A stretch of 60,000 nucleotides of DNA, from contig WPIO01000169.1 in NCBI GenBank assembly GCA_009760855.2, positions 434,001 to 494,000 of the forward strand. The letters are read 5' to 3'. Source of the DNA: Cristatella mucedo. Taxonomy: Eukaryota; Bryozoa; Phylactolaemata; Cristatellidae. Positions 34,554 to 47,200 of the stretch are shown here, piece by piece. A program made the position numbers and the translations under genes. The first letter of the stretch is position 1, and each line of letters starts with the position of its first letter. The notes beneath the pieces are model-generated. The model was not told the origin of the DNA. It was given only the letters and a program-made list of their open reading frames with translations, and did no database searches.

Positions 34554-34643
<90 letters not shown>

Positions 34644-34645
34644 AT
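34541..34645. repeat. (TA)n/(TG)n microsatellite
   Basis: An uninterrupted alternating TA tract of over 50 bp flanked by CA and GT runs, at the same place after the peptide gene as in units 1 and 4. The CA...TA...TG order is self-complementary and could form a hairpin. Confidence 0.95.
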
Positions 34646-35636
34646 AAATTCATCTGTTTATAAACGTAGCCACCATGTTTACGCCTATTTTTATTTGATC
34701 TTAGTCATTACTGATTCGTCGATGTATACGGCGGTCATAGCTTTTTGTTTAAATAAATGATGAGACTTTCACGACCAATAAATGTATTTCACCACAACTG
34801 TGATGCACCAAGACTGTTTTTTACTAACGGATTGTTTGTAACATAGGGCATCACTTGTAGTACTATAATTCCTGGCCTCTTATGTCCCATACCTTTAGAG
34901 CCATGCATAGGTCTGACCGATTTCAAAACGCATAGCATTACATGCGGGCGTTTGATCGCTCAATATACGTCACCGGATCGCTTTCAGTTATTATTTATAT
35001 GCCACCATCTTTTTAAGATTTCCCCAGTTTTTAGAAGCTTAAGTTGTAATACTCTGAAACCCTGGATACTATTTTTCGACCATCACTGGGTAGGTCTGAT
35101 ATTTTTTGTAGAATTATCATCATTTAGAGACGTCGAGTAACCTCGGAAATCAAAGAATCTATGCAATCATCAAATAATAATAATAATAATAGTAATAAAA
35201 CTATAATTTGCTTATAAGGGTATGAGCGAATTACATGTCCTCAAAAGCCAGATATGCATTCGAAGTCAGTATGGATGAGAACGTTTTCAGGTGTCACTTC
35301 AGCTTTAACCAATATTTGTATATATATACCCCTAACATAGGCGGAACTCAGCTAAATAACTTTCTAGAACTATGGAAATGATATTTCACGAACGCAAAGT
35401 TACTAGAAGTTAGCATCCGCAGCAGAGATCAGGCAATAAGTATTCGAGCCACTGTATGCAGTGATCACTTGAACGTTTAAATCCACGTATCCGGCTCGGT
35501 ATTCACGAATACAGTCATTAGCTGTAAGACTAGCTTGAGATGACAGCTATGAGTAGTTAGGAATTATTATCGCATTGAATTAATCAATTAAAATGTCACA
35601 GGCGTCGTATGCTGCTTAAGCTTCAACATCCGGTTC

Positions 35637-35778
35637 AATAGCTGGTTTGGTCAAGCGGTTAAGGTGCTCGCCCCGAATAAGGTCTGACTGAGGTCGTTGG
35701 CTCGAGCCCCGAGGCATATGTGAAGCGCCTAAACAGAGACTAAGTGGTCTTGGGGCGCAATATAAACGAATTATCCGG
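35637..35778 (+). mobile_element. tRNA-SINE (SINE-2) in unit 3
   Basis: Nearly the same as the copy at 30,855 and at the matching place in the unit, so it was duplicated with the unit rather than inserted independently. The tail 'gtgaagcgcctaaacagag' matches LINE A's 3' end better than the sister copy. Confidence 0.85.
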
Positions 35779-35999
35779 TCGCCTATAATCTTGGCCAGAA
35801 AAAACGCACTCGAATTGCATTAACTTGCAGACTTGAGAGGAATTCTGGCAATGCCCGAACCTCGATTTACATCTAGCAGCTAGTATGTGCGCTTCAGCAC
35901 TAAGCGTTGCAATTCCCGCAGAATCAGGAAGATAAAATATATGAAAAGCTCTCAGATCGTAACATGTTTAGCCTTTAGCTCCTGTTTAGCCTTATCAGC

Positions 36000-38060
36000 C
36001 ATTTAGTTTCGACCGTTTTGAGCAGGAGAACTCCACCGTGTGAGCATCAACTTGAGTGATTGATATCAACGTAGCTCAACGACAATGTATCGTTGACGAT
36101 ATTAGGCCTGCAGTAATGCTATGCGGTTAAAGTTTAAAACGCTCAAACTTACACCGAATACAGGGATATAAGACTTAACGCATTTAAATGTTAAGTAGAA
36201 CTTCTTTCTCGCAGCGATCTCTACCATCTTTTTTGCAGTAAGATCTAATAATCTGAAAGACTTGTTTATCAAGCATGATATTACTCACCATTCTATCGCG
36301 TTTGCATCTGCAGTACCTGTAAAGCTCCTGGAAAGAGATTGAGTTCTCTGAGGGTGCATTATGGAGTGCTTTGTTACTATTTTTAGTATTCAAGACTGGA
36401 ATTCAGTACAGATTTTTAGCTGTTTTGCCCTTGTCATACCTTCCACTGCTGGCTGAGAGATTGGGCCTTTAGTTTGAAACATCTGTAGTCTAGATTGAAC
36501 ACAGATAGACGAGTTATAATTGCCTTATAATTTTTGAAAATAACCCATTAGTTCAACCGTACTTTAAATGATAAAATTTAGCCCGAGCACATGGCTTGTG
36601 CTACAAACGTTTCGCCTCACAGATGTTCACCATTCTGAACTTAGCCTCTCTAGCTATGGAAAGGAATTAAATTGAGAGTATTCTCATTCAGGAGTTCATA
36701 GAAGTTGTATAGTTAATTTCATGCCACTGTATTAGCAATATCGTTAGAACATTCTGCAGATCCAAGCCTGACGCAAATTGGGCTGAGCTGGAATGACACT
36801 AACTCAGAATTACTTCCGATAGCGAGCAGCTTGTGTGGAAGTCACTATATAGACATAGACTTATTTTAATAGCAAATAAAGTGATTCGTCATGCGTCATA
36901 AAGTAACTGATCACTTTTAAGATTATTAGACGGAAGCTTTTAACTATTCTTTGACTCTCCAAAGGAAATGGGCTCTACTGGTATTCTAGTCGCACTAATG
37001 GAGCAGAAGGCATTTCAGCTTAGGTTATTTAAGCTTGGGCTTAACCGCTTCCCGTCTGAGCTGCTTTCGGTGATAAATGTGAGTGGAATAGTAAGGTTAT
37101 TATGCAATAGTATAAGCAGCGTTGTAGGCGCACTCTGCACATTCTACTTTATAGCGTCACTGTACTTTCTAGTGAGTGCTCTTACTGGTGGTAGGGCTAT
37201 GCGTTTTTTCGCACCTTGCTTGCGTTTTATCACACCTAGTTTTATCCCAACTTGTACATACATGCAACAACAATACATGCGTGTACACTGACAGAAGCAG
37301 GAATACGGCTTGGTTGAAGAGCACGGACAACTCAATCTGACAATGGCTCGCCTTCGACGTAAATAGCAAGGAACTGAATATTTTTCAGCCTAACGCAAAG
37401 TTGCTGTGGAATATCTTACTAAAGAGAAACTTTGGCAAAGGTGCCATGCCAAAGCCATGCCAAAAGCACCGAAAAGTAGTAACTGAAGCTATTTAATCAG
37501 CTGGAAGTAACTTGGATTGTGTTAATTTGAAATTTTACAACGTATTTTGGATGCTTAACACGTAGTTTCCATGAGTAGTATTAACTTGACCAGCATCGTA
37601 GTGAGTACTCGTTTTAAGCATATGAACATCCTAGAGAGCACGTGCTTTTTCGGGAATCCTAGAGCGGCGGGTGGTAATCTTTGCACTGCATGAAAGGTCT
37701 TTAGGACACCTGCTGCTAATTTGGGACCTTACTCGTTGCTTGACTGATTATTCGAGCGAGTAGAATCAAATCACAAGCAGAGGAACGAACGCCAGATTTC
37801 GCAGATACTTTTTAACTCATTAACTGGAAAATCTGTGTCCATGGAGCTGCACGAGCTAATTCTGGGAGCTATGCTATTGCAAAACCTATAAATATTATGT
37901 TTACAGAATTTTTCAATTTGTGATCCTTTATCTATTTAATTATTAATATAAAGCCGTAGTTATTACCCGATGTCATGGGCTCGAACCTCGTGGCATACGT
38001 GAAGCACGTGGACTGAGATAAAGTTCTTGCAAATTGTGGTCTACTCGCCCGTTCAGGGCT
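36000..38060 (+). repeat. left arm of a 2-kb inverted duplication
   Basis: Reverse-complement of 50,030-52,140 with moderate divergence. Landmarks are 'ccttgatgatcttaggcctac' type sequence (36,090; 52,050), 'ctgaaagacttgtttatcaagcatg' type sequence (36,255; 51,890), 'gctgagagattgggc' (36,452; 51,690), 'gttctaacgatattg' (36,740; 51,390), 'gccaaaagcaccgaaaag' (37,456; 50,570) and the SINE-2 remnant at 37,965. No coding exon is supported; the 107-codon frame at 36,968-37,291 is not open in the other arm. Confidence 0.85.
37960..38045 (+). mobile_element. partial SINE-2
   Basis: B-box-like 'gggctcgaacc' followed by 'tcgtggcatacgtgaagcac' and a degraded tail. The tRNA head is missing. The inverted arm carries the same remnant at 49,995-50,060. 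Confidence 0.6.
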
Positions 38061-38369
38061 GAGTAACAGTTTGTTATACAAACTTTGCCAGAAAACACCT
38101 GGCTAACTTTGTATTTTATTCACAAAAACTCGTATTTTTGATCTCGACGTACTACTCTTGGTGTGTACAGTTCTTACACAATTAGTGTATTTCCCATGTT
38201 TCAGTATCTATTGCGAAAACGCAGGAATTCATTTATACTTCGTTAGTATTTCAATATCCACCATTGCTTGCCCACACAAGTTTTCGACTCTGAATGTTTT
38301 TTATCCCCGTCTGTAGCATCACAAAGCTAAAATGACAATGTGGCTGTTATGCAGTACAGAATTTTTATA

Positions 38370-38560
38370 GTCCATTTGTTGCCAAAGTGACTTTCGGTAC
38401 GCATTTGGTAGCTAACCGACATCATCTCAAGCAACAAAGGGAAATTGGGAAGCATAGCAGAGTCAGTAGAGCAGTTAAGGTAGTGACTAGCATAAAAGTA
38501 TCACCTCAGGACCGCATATAATGACGTGCCATAGTCAACAGCTGGAGAGTAGTTGTTACA
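38370..38560 (-). mobile_element. LINE family B 3' remnant
   Basis: Reverse-strand sequence matches the family B 3' region (gcatagcagagtcag, cgtacgcattcggtagctaac type blocks) as at 56.86-56.95 kb. Too short and broken to translate reliably. Confidence 0.55.
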
Positions 38561-38779
38561 CTTAGAGTGAGTTGGACAGAGTTTGTTGGAATGCCAAACG
38601 GGAATTCCAATAATCAAGCCCAGAAAGAACTAAGGAGCTAGTTAAATTCTTCTCAAGGCACAATGGAAGACAGCTCCTAATCTTAGATAGTGATCGGATG
38701 TGATGGCTGACTGTGGAAGCAGTCTTCTGAATGAAGCTTTCAACACTTTAGAACTTTTTGAAAACGACACAGAATTTTT

Positions 38780-39372
38780 GAGCTCTTGAATTGGTCCGTG
38801 CATTTGTGAAATTCCGTATTGACTTCAGTACTTCGTATCTTGCTGGTGTACCAGCCTGTGTGATCAGGCGCTTACAGCTAGTGCGAAACTCTGCAGCTAA
38901 GTCGGTCCTAAACGGCACAGTTGCCACATCTCACCACCTGTTGCCGACCTGCACTAGATCCAATTTAGGCATCGCATAGACTTTAAGGTTGAGACGGTGA
39001 CTTTTAGGTACCTTCATTCTTTGGCTTCAGCCTAACAACCACATCTACTGCCCAGCCAGGCTAATCATCGTAGCACTAGCTTTGCGGAATCCAACTGTTT
39101 AACGAAACCTAGTACAATCCCCAAATCAGTTGGAGTCTACACCTTTAGTTCTCATTTTCTCAAAGCCCTGAATCCTCTACCGACATGAGTCCCGACATCC
39201 CTGACTTGACCACTCTAGAAAAGAAATTAAAGACACACCTATTTATGACAGCATTTAGTAGGTCCAAGCATCTCGACCCGTATGAGATTATGAGTGCTGA
39301 CACTATGCATGCTGCCACTAGCCACATTTACATGCTGACCGTATGCATGTCACCCCTAACCATAATATACAT
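38780..39372 (+). mobile_element. LINE family A C-terminal fragment
   Basis: Translation at 38,791-38,979 gives VRAFVKFRIDFSTSYLAGVPACVIRRLQLVRNSAAKSV (in pieces), and 39,185-39,403 gives SPDIPDLTTLEKKLKTHLFMTAFSRSK, the family A C-terminus. The 3' UTR block with 'catgctgaccgtatgcatgtcacc' type sequence follows. The usual 3' tail is replaced by a SINE-2 at 39,374. Confidence 0.75.
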
Positions 39373-39373
39373 A

Positions 39374-39518
39374 CAATATATAATTCATTTGTATAGCGCC
39401 TAAAGATAACTAAATCTCTATTAATGCGCTTCATATATTCCTCAGGGCTCGAGCCCACGACTGCAGCTAGACCTTAGTCGGGGCGAGCACTTTAACTGCT
39501 GGACCAACCCAGCTCGGC
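39374..39518 (-). mobile_element. tRNA-SINE (SINE-2)
   Basis: On the reverse strand: head with TGGTCCAGCAGTTAAAGTGCTC as A-box region, 'ggctcgagccc' B box, then a LINE-like tail (gcgcattaatagagatttagttatc type). Its tail adjoins the LINE A 3' UTR fragment to the left. Confidence 0.75.
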
Positions 39519-39589
39519 ATGTGTAAATGTAGTTCTTGTTTATTTCCTGAGGAAGCTACCACTAAAAATTTGATCGTGCTTCCTTTGCA

Positions 39590-39660
39590 GCTAATGCAAA
39601 GCGCCTAGAATAAGATCGAGTTAACCAAGGGTGCTTATTATATGCATTATTATTATTATC
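39590..39660 (+). mobile_element. solitary LINE A/SINE 3' tail
   Basis: 'aaagcgcctagaataagatcgagtt' followed by an ATT-rich run. Only the terminal hairpin region survives. A similar isolated tail is at 40,195-40,280. These could be ends of LINEs or of SINEs that share the tail. Confidence 0.6.
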
Positions 39661-42600
39661 GTTATTTTTTCACGGGTCTTAACAATTGCAATCACTCTCA
39701 AAAATCGACTAATTACTTCTATTCAGGCGGTAAGTGCTTCCAAGAATTTTTGTAATCAGAGGCAGCAAGTTGCAAAACAATTATTTAGTGGGTCTATGTA
39801 CGTGGATACCCCCATCTCATCAGCTCAGACAATCGTGAATACGAAACTAGTTTTGACAATAACAATCAGATGGAGGCTGTCAGTTTCCTGGGACTAATAC
39901 CTTAGGACTTTTGTTTAGCTGCACCAATGACAGCCTAGCATATTCCGTGTAAGCTAATACCCAAGTGATGGCAGAATGAGGTGAATTACCGAGGTATTTT
40001 GATGTTGATGCCAGAAATGAGACCCGAGAAATTGCCGTTCTAGAGAATACTCAGAAAAGGCAATAATGTAAAATTTAAGTTGTACATGTACATAAACGAA
40101 TACATTCAGTTACGCTACCAACAAAGAAAGTAACGGAGCACTAGGGCTACGTTGAAGACAGAATGCACCGTGCCAGAGCATGTACACCTATTTGCAAATG
40201 TAAAGCGCCCAGAGAATAATTGAGTTCACCGAAGGTGCTATATCGACTGCTTTGTAACTATTACTACTTTTATTAATAATTTTGTCGAAGCTGTTGAATT
40301 TTCTTATTGCAGGCATATTCGTAGTCAATAGTTATAATGGTTTTTGCTCATTTATAAACTGCAAAGAATATGTATGTTTAGGTTTTCCTAATTTGACTGA
40401 GTCATTCATATGGCGAGATTTGAGATTTAACGGCTTCCTTTGATGATTACTGTGTACGATCAAGGAATGCCTACAGCAAGAATTGAACTCATCACCCGAC
40501 TCGGGACAAGCAAGAACATTAACTTATAAGCGTATGCCTAGGGACCAAGCTTCAAACTTGGACGCATTCACCTGCTTTTAGATACCACAAATTCTGATTC
40601 AAAAGCATTTACGCTTAATACGTGGTTACCGTTTATTGCGAGGAAAATGTGTAAAATAAATATTCGTTATTGTGTGCTTTCATTCTGTAAGTACTTAAGA
40701 ATGCATTAAGAGTTTTCAGTTACAAGTAGTGCACCTCAGTCTTCGGGAGGAAAGAATGCCCATACGTTGCGTCCAACGGTTAACTTAAGGTAATTCATCG
40801 TAACACCTTCATTCTTACACACACTTGCTCCGCTTCGTTAATATTCCCGAATTATTCGCTAAAAATGGATAATCTACGTTCCTTTCTTTCTATTACTCAT
40901 ATACGCGTATGATTTGTTAATGCGAGCTCATTTTTCAACTTTCCAAGAGCACTACTAACTGTGGCTAGTGAAGTCAGTACTTGTAACAATTTAGATTAAA
41001 TGACCACTAAGGCTATGGGCGAACATTAATTGTGCTCAGATCAAGATTCTGATCTATTGCTTAACTAAATAGCACAAGTATATTTTTATCTTTGTTAATC
41101 TAGACTCTTCAGAACTTATATCTCATGACCTAAGTTACGAGACATTTAAAAAAGATGGATCGCTGCGTACTTATTTGGCATGTTTTCCATGGTTTGTTAA
41201 ATAGGCATACCAAATTAGGAGGAATCGTGGAATAATTATGCCAGGGATAGAGTTTTTAAAAACCCGTGCCGGACGTTTTTCAGCTACCAACGAGGTTAAT
41301 CACTGAAACTATAAATTTTTTAAACACTTTGAGAGGACCGAGTCTCTTTTCACGCACTTTACAGATGCTTATAAGAAATCATGAATCGAATACTAATTCA
41401 CACTTTCGTTTACCTAAAAGACACGATACACTATTCCTCCACAGAAAACCAAGCTTCTATGCCATGGAAAGTGGTAACTTAGAAGAAAAAAGAAGGTTTT
41501 GATCTGGCAAGAAAAAAAGACTAATCGTAGCTTGTTTTTGAAATAGTTTCAGAATGAAGGATGAATAATAGAAAATCAGCGGGGATAATTCAATACATCA
41601 TTAAGGAATGACCGTTTACTATGATTTCGGAACATATCAATGTTGTCAGTATAGAATTGCCGATTTATTATGAGAAGCCCCAACGGCAGTCCGTGTTTAC
41701 TTGTTCAATATCCAGGTAATGACTTTCTAAGTTAAGTATATCACGAAAAAAGCGCTCCCGTGGTTTTTCACATTTTTTTTCATGGTGAGCCTGAAGTGGC
41801 GCCTAGTCTTTGAGGAACGTCCCGCGTTCCCATTTTCAGACCTGCTTATGGAAGCGCGAAGTAGCTGCAGAGAGCAGGCCTCGCCAAGCATAAGCTTAGC
41901 CAAGCAGCGAATAGCTATTACAAATTATTATCGTTTTCGCTGCTTCCTCTATTTTATTCCAGCCTATTTGTCACAATATTTGACCTACAGTATCCTTAGT
42001 ACGACAACATGTAACGTAAAGTATCTCCCTCTGTAACTGCTCAAAGTGGCAAAGAACTATTTTCGTGTTACACTGGAGAGTTTTGCACAGCACACGTCGA
42101 AGCCTAGGAGGCTTCTAGGTTGCATTCGGTGGCACAGACTTTATCTCCACCTACAAATAGGAAATGTAGAGTAAAGCTCAGTAAAGTGAGCAGTTCAGGT
42201 AATGTGTAACATGGAAGTAGTAGCTCAGTACGGCAGGAAAGAATGTGCTATTGACGGCAGCAGGAGAACAGTTGTCGTTGTGTAAGAATTGTGTAAGGCA
42301 GCTCCGCTGCCTAGGACCCGCAGGGCTACAGCTTCTGTCACCACCGGTCTTTAAGCGGAGAAAAATAGTTGCACAGACCATTTCTCTTGGAAAACTGTAA
42401 AAAGTCGCTTCGGAGGTAGTTTAAAGCTGCTCACTCGTGGTATAAAGCGATTCAACTTACTTAAGTAGGCTTGACTACTCACTTTATTTTCTTTTACGAT
42501 GCTTTTATAATTTTCCTACTTAAGAATCAGATAATTTTTTGGACTTGCAGCATTACAGGCTGAGACTCACAGATACATACTATGGTTGTACTAAATCGTA

Positions 42601-43190
42601 TATTCATTCGCATATCCATAACTACAGTTGCTAGCAGAATCCTTCGTGTAGCTCGAAAAAGAAACACGAGCGTTCTTGTGCTTCAAACAAAACTAAGCCT
42701 CCACTATGTGCAAGATTTGTGTTTAATTAATTGACCATTTATTTAGTATATCGCGAAAGAAATTCAAAAGTAGTCACATGATATTAGGGTAAAGTTGACT
42801 TAAAGATTTAGTAGGAGTCTATTCCACAACTAATCTCTTAGGGTTTCTGAGCTTTCTGACCTGCATCTCTATTCAAACACACCATACCTTAATAAACTTG
42901 AAATTAATTTTCTCACGTTAATTCCCATCTTTTTTAGAAAAAAATCCATCTTTACTGAGTGCATTTGGAGGAGAATATCCCCGAGACCGAAATTAGTTCC
43001 AAACGGTTCAATATTCATGTTCCTCTTCTGCACGAACGAACGCACGTTTCGCCAAATAAGCCATATTATTTATAGGTCAAGTCTGCGAATAAAAACTAGA
43101 TCTTCTATTGAGCGCGAAATATGTTCAAAATTTTGAAATCAAACAGAGCCATTTATTCTTTATTTAGTTGAAATATATTTTACTCATCAC
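39661..43190. other. mostly unassigned sequence between LINE/SINE fragments and peptide-gene copy 5
   Basis: Apart from a solitary retrotransposon tail near 40,195-40,280 and the family B fragment at 42,175-42,400, nothing is recognised. Open frames reach 78-88 codons (41,266-41,502; 41,782-42,036; 39,631-39,897) without motifs or flanking repeats. No exon set with consistent splice phases was found. Confidence 0.5.
42175..42400 (-). mobile_element. LINE family B C-terminal fragment
   Basis: Reverse-strand translation reads LKTGGDRSCSPAGPRQRS and then FLHNDNCSPAAVNSTFFPAV, aligning with LRTVGDRSISSAVPRLWNS and FLRNDIYSPTADYGTSFSAV of the copy at 56.69-56.83 kb. Confidence 0.75.
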
Positions 43191-44223
43191 ATATAACTAT
43201 TTTCCTAAAGCTGCTCCAATCAGCAGAGGAGCCAATTTTATTACAATCGGAAGTGCCTTGGCTGCCACCTCTCCAACCTTTTTCAAGACGCCCCTCTTTG
43301 CTTGATTGTATTCTAGAAATTGAAGATGAATATACGTCATAGCTTTAGGGAGCATCCTGCGAAACAAAATGTACGGCCACAATCTGCCGAGACGGTTCAT
43401 ACAATCGTGAACCTTACCTTTATAAATCACTTCCGTTTCAGCGTCCAACTTAGGGGTCTTCACAAAAGTCTACCATTTCCTAAAATGAAGCCGCTGCACA
43501 GCCACCTTTGTTCGGTACTGTCTGCGTATCAGTCAGCTCAGCAACAAAAACTTAGCAGGTTTGGCTGCACCATTTAGCGTCAACATCATTTCCCACTGAT
43601 TTTATTCTAAATTGATTCAGCAGGCGAACATTTAATCTACTCTGCCATCGTACGTTACTTTTTTCAGTTTAGACAAGCATGGTAATACTCACCTCAGACA
43701 TTACAACAGGGTTGTCCAACACGTGGCCCCCGGGCCACAACCCGGCCGGCCGAGGTTTTCTAAGCGGCCTGCAACGTTATCCCAAAATATTTCTCTATCC
43801 GTGTTTTTCGGTAATTTTTAACCATTACAAACGGCGATATAAGGCGCTGTGATGTACTTCACGCGCGCGTGAAGCGTGAAGGTGTCCGAATGGCTATTTT
43901 CGCGTGAAGGTGCAATAATTGATTTATTTTTCTAGCCTTCATGTGAACACTTTGGCGTGAAGGGGTAATATATTTGTGCTACAGCGGCGCCATTACGATC
44001 ACATTTATAACGCTTCCGCTAGCGGAATTAAATGTTTCACACTGGATAGAAAAAAAAGTCTTTCTCAGCTGCTGCTGCACGAACTGGAATCAGCCAGGTA
44101 GGTCTTTCAAAAAACGCGTATTGCTCAACTTAATTACTAATACTAAGATATTGCTGTGATACAATATAAATTAATCAATTCATAACTGATCTGTTTTTTT
44201 CTCAGAGAAAAATAGGGGCGAAT

Positions 44224-47200
44224 GTGAATACTAGCAAAAAACAAAAAATTGACGCAGAAGGAAGACTTTTCAAAGCATCTTGGACAGTAGACTATTTTGT
44301 AATGGAACGCTTCGGTAGGATAATGTGCCTAATATGCCAAGAAACAATTGCCGTTGCAAAGGAGTACAATGTTAAGCGACAATTTTCAACAAAGCATGGC
44401 GACAGGTACAACAGCCTGACTGTTCCACTTCAAATTGATCGCGTGAACTCGTCGAAACACAGCGTCATCGGACAGCAGTCATTGTTTACAGCAGTCAGCA
44501 ACAAGTCTGAGGTTTCAACCAAAGTAAGTTTCTTAATAACTGAAGCTGTAGTTAAGCGCGGGGGGGGGGAAACATATTCCGATGGTGAATTTGTAAGAAA
44601 TGCGTCAGGCTGTTTACTGGTGTGGTCTGTCCGAAAAAGGATTCAGAAGTAGAGAAAGTCAGTCTTTCTCATCAGACGGTTGCGAAAAATGTTGACTAGC
44701 TGGCATCCAACATAGAAGAAAGTCTCACTAAAAGACTTGCTGAATGCGTATTTTATTCTCTTGGGCTCGAAGAAGCACGGAGAATAGCGATACGGCTCAA
44801 CTGTCGGTGTTTGTACGCGGAATAACAGGATAGTTTGTCATTATCGAAGAACTGTTGGATATATGTTTAATGAAAGGCATTACAACGGTGAGGCATATTT
44901 TGGATCAGGTCAAGAGGGTCCTCACAAAATTTAATCTTCCTGAAACTAAATTGATTGGTTTAACCCACAGACGGAGCCCCTTCAATGACAGGTAGACACA
45001 ATAAATTTGTATCTTTAATGGTGAAATTAGGACCTCAGCAAATTGTCAGTCATCACTGCATCATCCACCAAGAGCAGCTATGTGCAAAAGTCTTGAGCAT
45101 GCAACATGTAATGGACGATATTGTTTCAGCAGCCCAGTCTCCCTTCTACCATTCCTATCAAAGACACTGGAACGGGTCGTGGCAGACCAGCTGAACTCGT
45201 ATATCGAAACCTCACACCTTGCTAGTAAGTTCCAGTCTGGCTTTAGAGCTAATCACTCCATAGAGTCAGCATTGCTTCGGGTATACAACGACCGACTTAG
45301 GAATGCAGACATGGGTAGAGTGTCTCTTCTTGTTTTGCTCGATCTTTCGGCAGCTTTTGATACCATCGATCACAAAGTACTTCTAGAGCGCCTCTCATCT
45401 CGCCTGGGCATCACTGGCTCTGCTCTGCAGTGGTTCAGGTCCTATCTCAGTGGGAGACTCCAGAGTGTTGACGTGAATGGACAAAGATCATCTGAAGTAC
45501 CTCTCTAAAATATGGAGTACCTCAGGGCTCTGTGCTAGGTCCGGTCCTTTTCACCGTTTATACTCTCCCTCTCGCTGATGTGATTGCCAAGCACAATCTA
45601 GGCTTTCACTTCTATGCGGATGACACTCAGTTGTACCTTTGCTTTGATCCCTCCCAGCCTTCGAGCACCTCAAATTCTCTCAACTCACTTGCTGCATGCA
45701 CTGATGACATCCGATCATGGATGGCAGCACATTTTCTAAAACTAAACAATGATAAAACTAACTTACTAGTTATGGGCAAACCTAGTGTTATTCAGAAAAT
45801 TAGGAAACGCTGACTTTCAAAATTGGCTCTGCCAGCATATCTCCAGTTGCATCAGCTCGAAATCTAGGTGTCATATTCCAAAGCGACCTCTCGTTAGACG
45901 ACCACATCAGCTCCACAGTCAAATCAGCCTATTTTCAGCTTCATAACATTGCTAAAATTAGGGCTTGTTTAGATAAGGACACCACGTCCAAGTTGGTCCA
46001 TGCATTCGTGACATCTCGTCTCAACTTCTGCAACTCACTGCTTACTGGCCTATCAGCATGTGCGATCAGGCGATTGCAGCTGGTGCAAAACTCTGCAGCT
46101 AGGCTTGTCTGTCGTGAGCGTCGCAGTTGCCACATTACTCCACTTCTCGCCGACCTGCACTGTTTACCAGTCAAGCAACGGATTGACTTCAAGGTTTTGT
46201 CGCTCACTTTTAGGTCCCTTCATTCTTTGGCTCCAGCCTATCTTTCAGATATACTACCCCATCAGGCAAAGCATCGTACCACTCGCTTTTCGGAATCCAA
46301 CAGTCTAGAAATACCTCGTACAAACCTTAAATCCTTTGGAGACCGTGCATTTAGCTCGTATGCTCCCACAGCCTGGAACTCCCTCCCGACCTGCATCAGA
46401 ACATCCCCTGACCTGACCACATTTAAAAGAAACTAAAAACATACCTATTTAGGACAGCATTTAGTGGGTCCTTGTGATTCGTCCTCGATGTGCTTATGCG
46501 TGCTGACACTGTTCATGCTGCCACTAACCACATTTGCATGCTGACCCAGTGCATGTCACCCCTAACCATGTTATTCATTTTGTTTGTTTTTCAAGCATGA
46601 TTTTACTTACTATTCCATTGCGTATCACTTTGCAGCAAATGTAAAGCGCCTAGAAAGAGATTAAGTTCTCTGAGGGCGCTTTATCAAGTGCAATATTATT
46701 ATTATTATTATTAGCAGTCAATGTGATAAGGTCTCGTGCCCTAAACCACAGACAATGTCAGGCTTTCCTTGAAAAGTTGGGATCAGATCATTGTGATGTT
46801 ATTTATTTCTGCCGAGTCCGTTGGCTCAGTAGGGCAAACATGCTTGCAACGCTTTGGTCACTTCGGGACGCAATAAAAACATTTATGACAGAAAAATGAA
46901 AAGATCTTGGCTGCCTTGATGACCAGCACTGGTTGAATGACTTGGCTTTTTTGGTGGACATGACCAAACATCTTGCAGATCTTAATGTCAAACTGCAAGG
47001 TAAGGATCAACTGGTCCATAAAATGTATGAGTGTGTTGTTGCGTTTGTGCAAAAGCTGAAACTTTTCCGGAAACACTTAGATCAGAAGAAACTGTTACAT
47101 TTCACAGCACTAGCAAAAAGATTGCCTGAAACGCTGGCTCACATGAAGTACTCCACTCTTGTTAGCAAAGTTGTTGATGAATTCGAAGAGAGGTTTCAGG

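Larger units (their letters stand above)
31430..35970 (+). repeat. tandem peptide-gene unit 3
   Basis: Third unit of the array. From 32.41 to 34.64 kb it is nearly identical to 52.80-55.03 kb (unit 4), far closer than to units 1 or 2, so units 3 and 4 share the most recent duplication. SINE-2 at 35.64 kb corresponds in position to the one at 30.86 kb. Confidence 0.85.

Noticed and set aside
34360-34663. His-Thr and Tyr-Ile repeat frames on both strands
   Set aside because: Microsatellite translation, not a gene.
37144-37369. Cys-rich short frames on the reverse strand
   Set aside because: No signal peptide and no regular Cys spacing; the frames are not preserved in the inverted arm at 50.7-50.9 kb.
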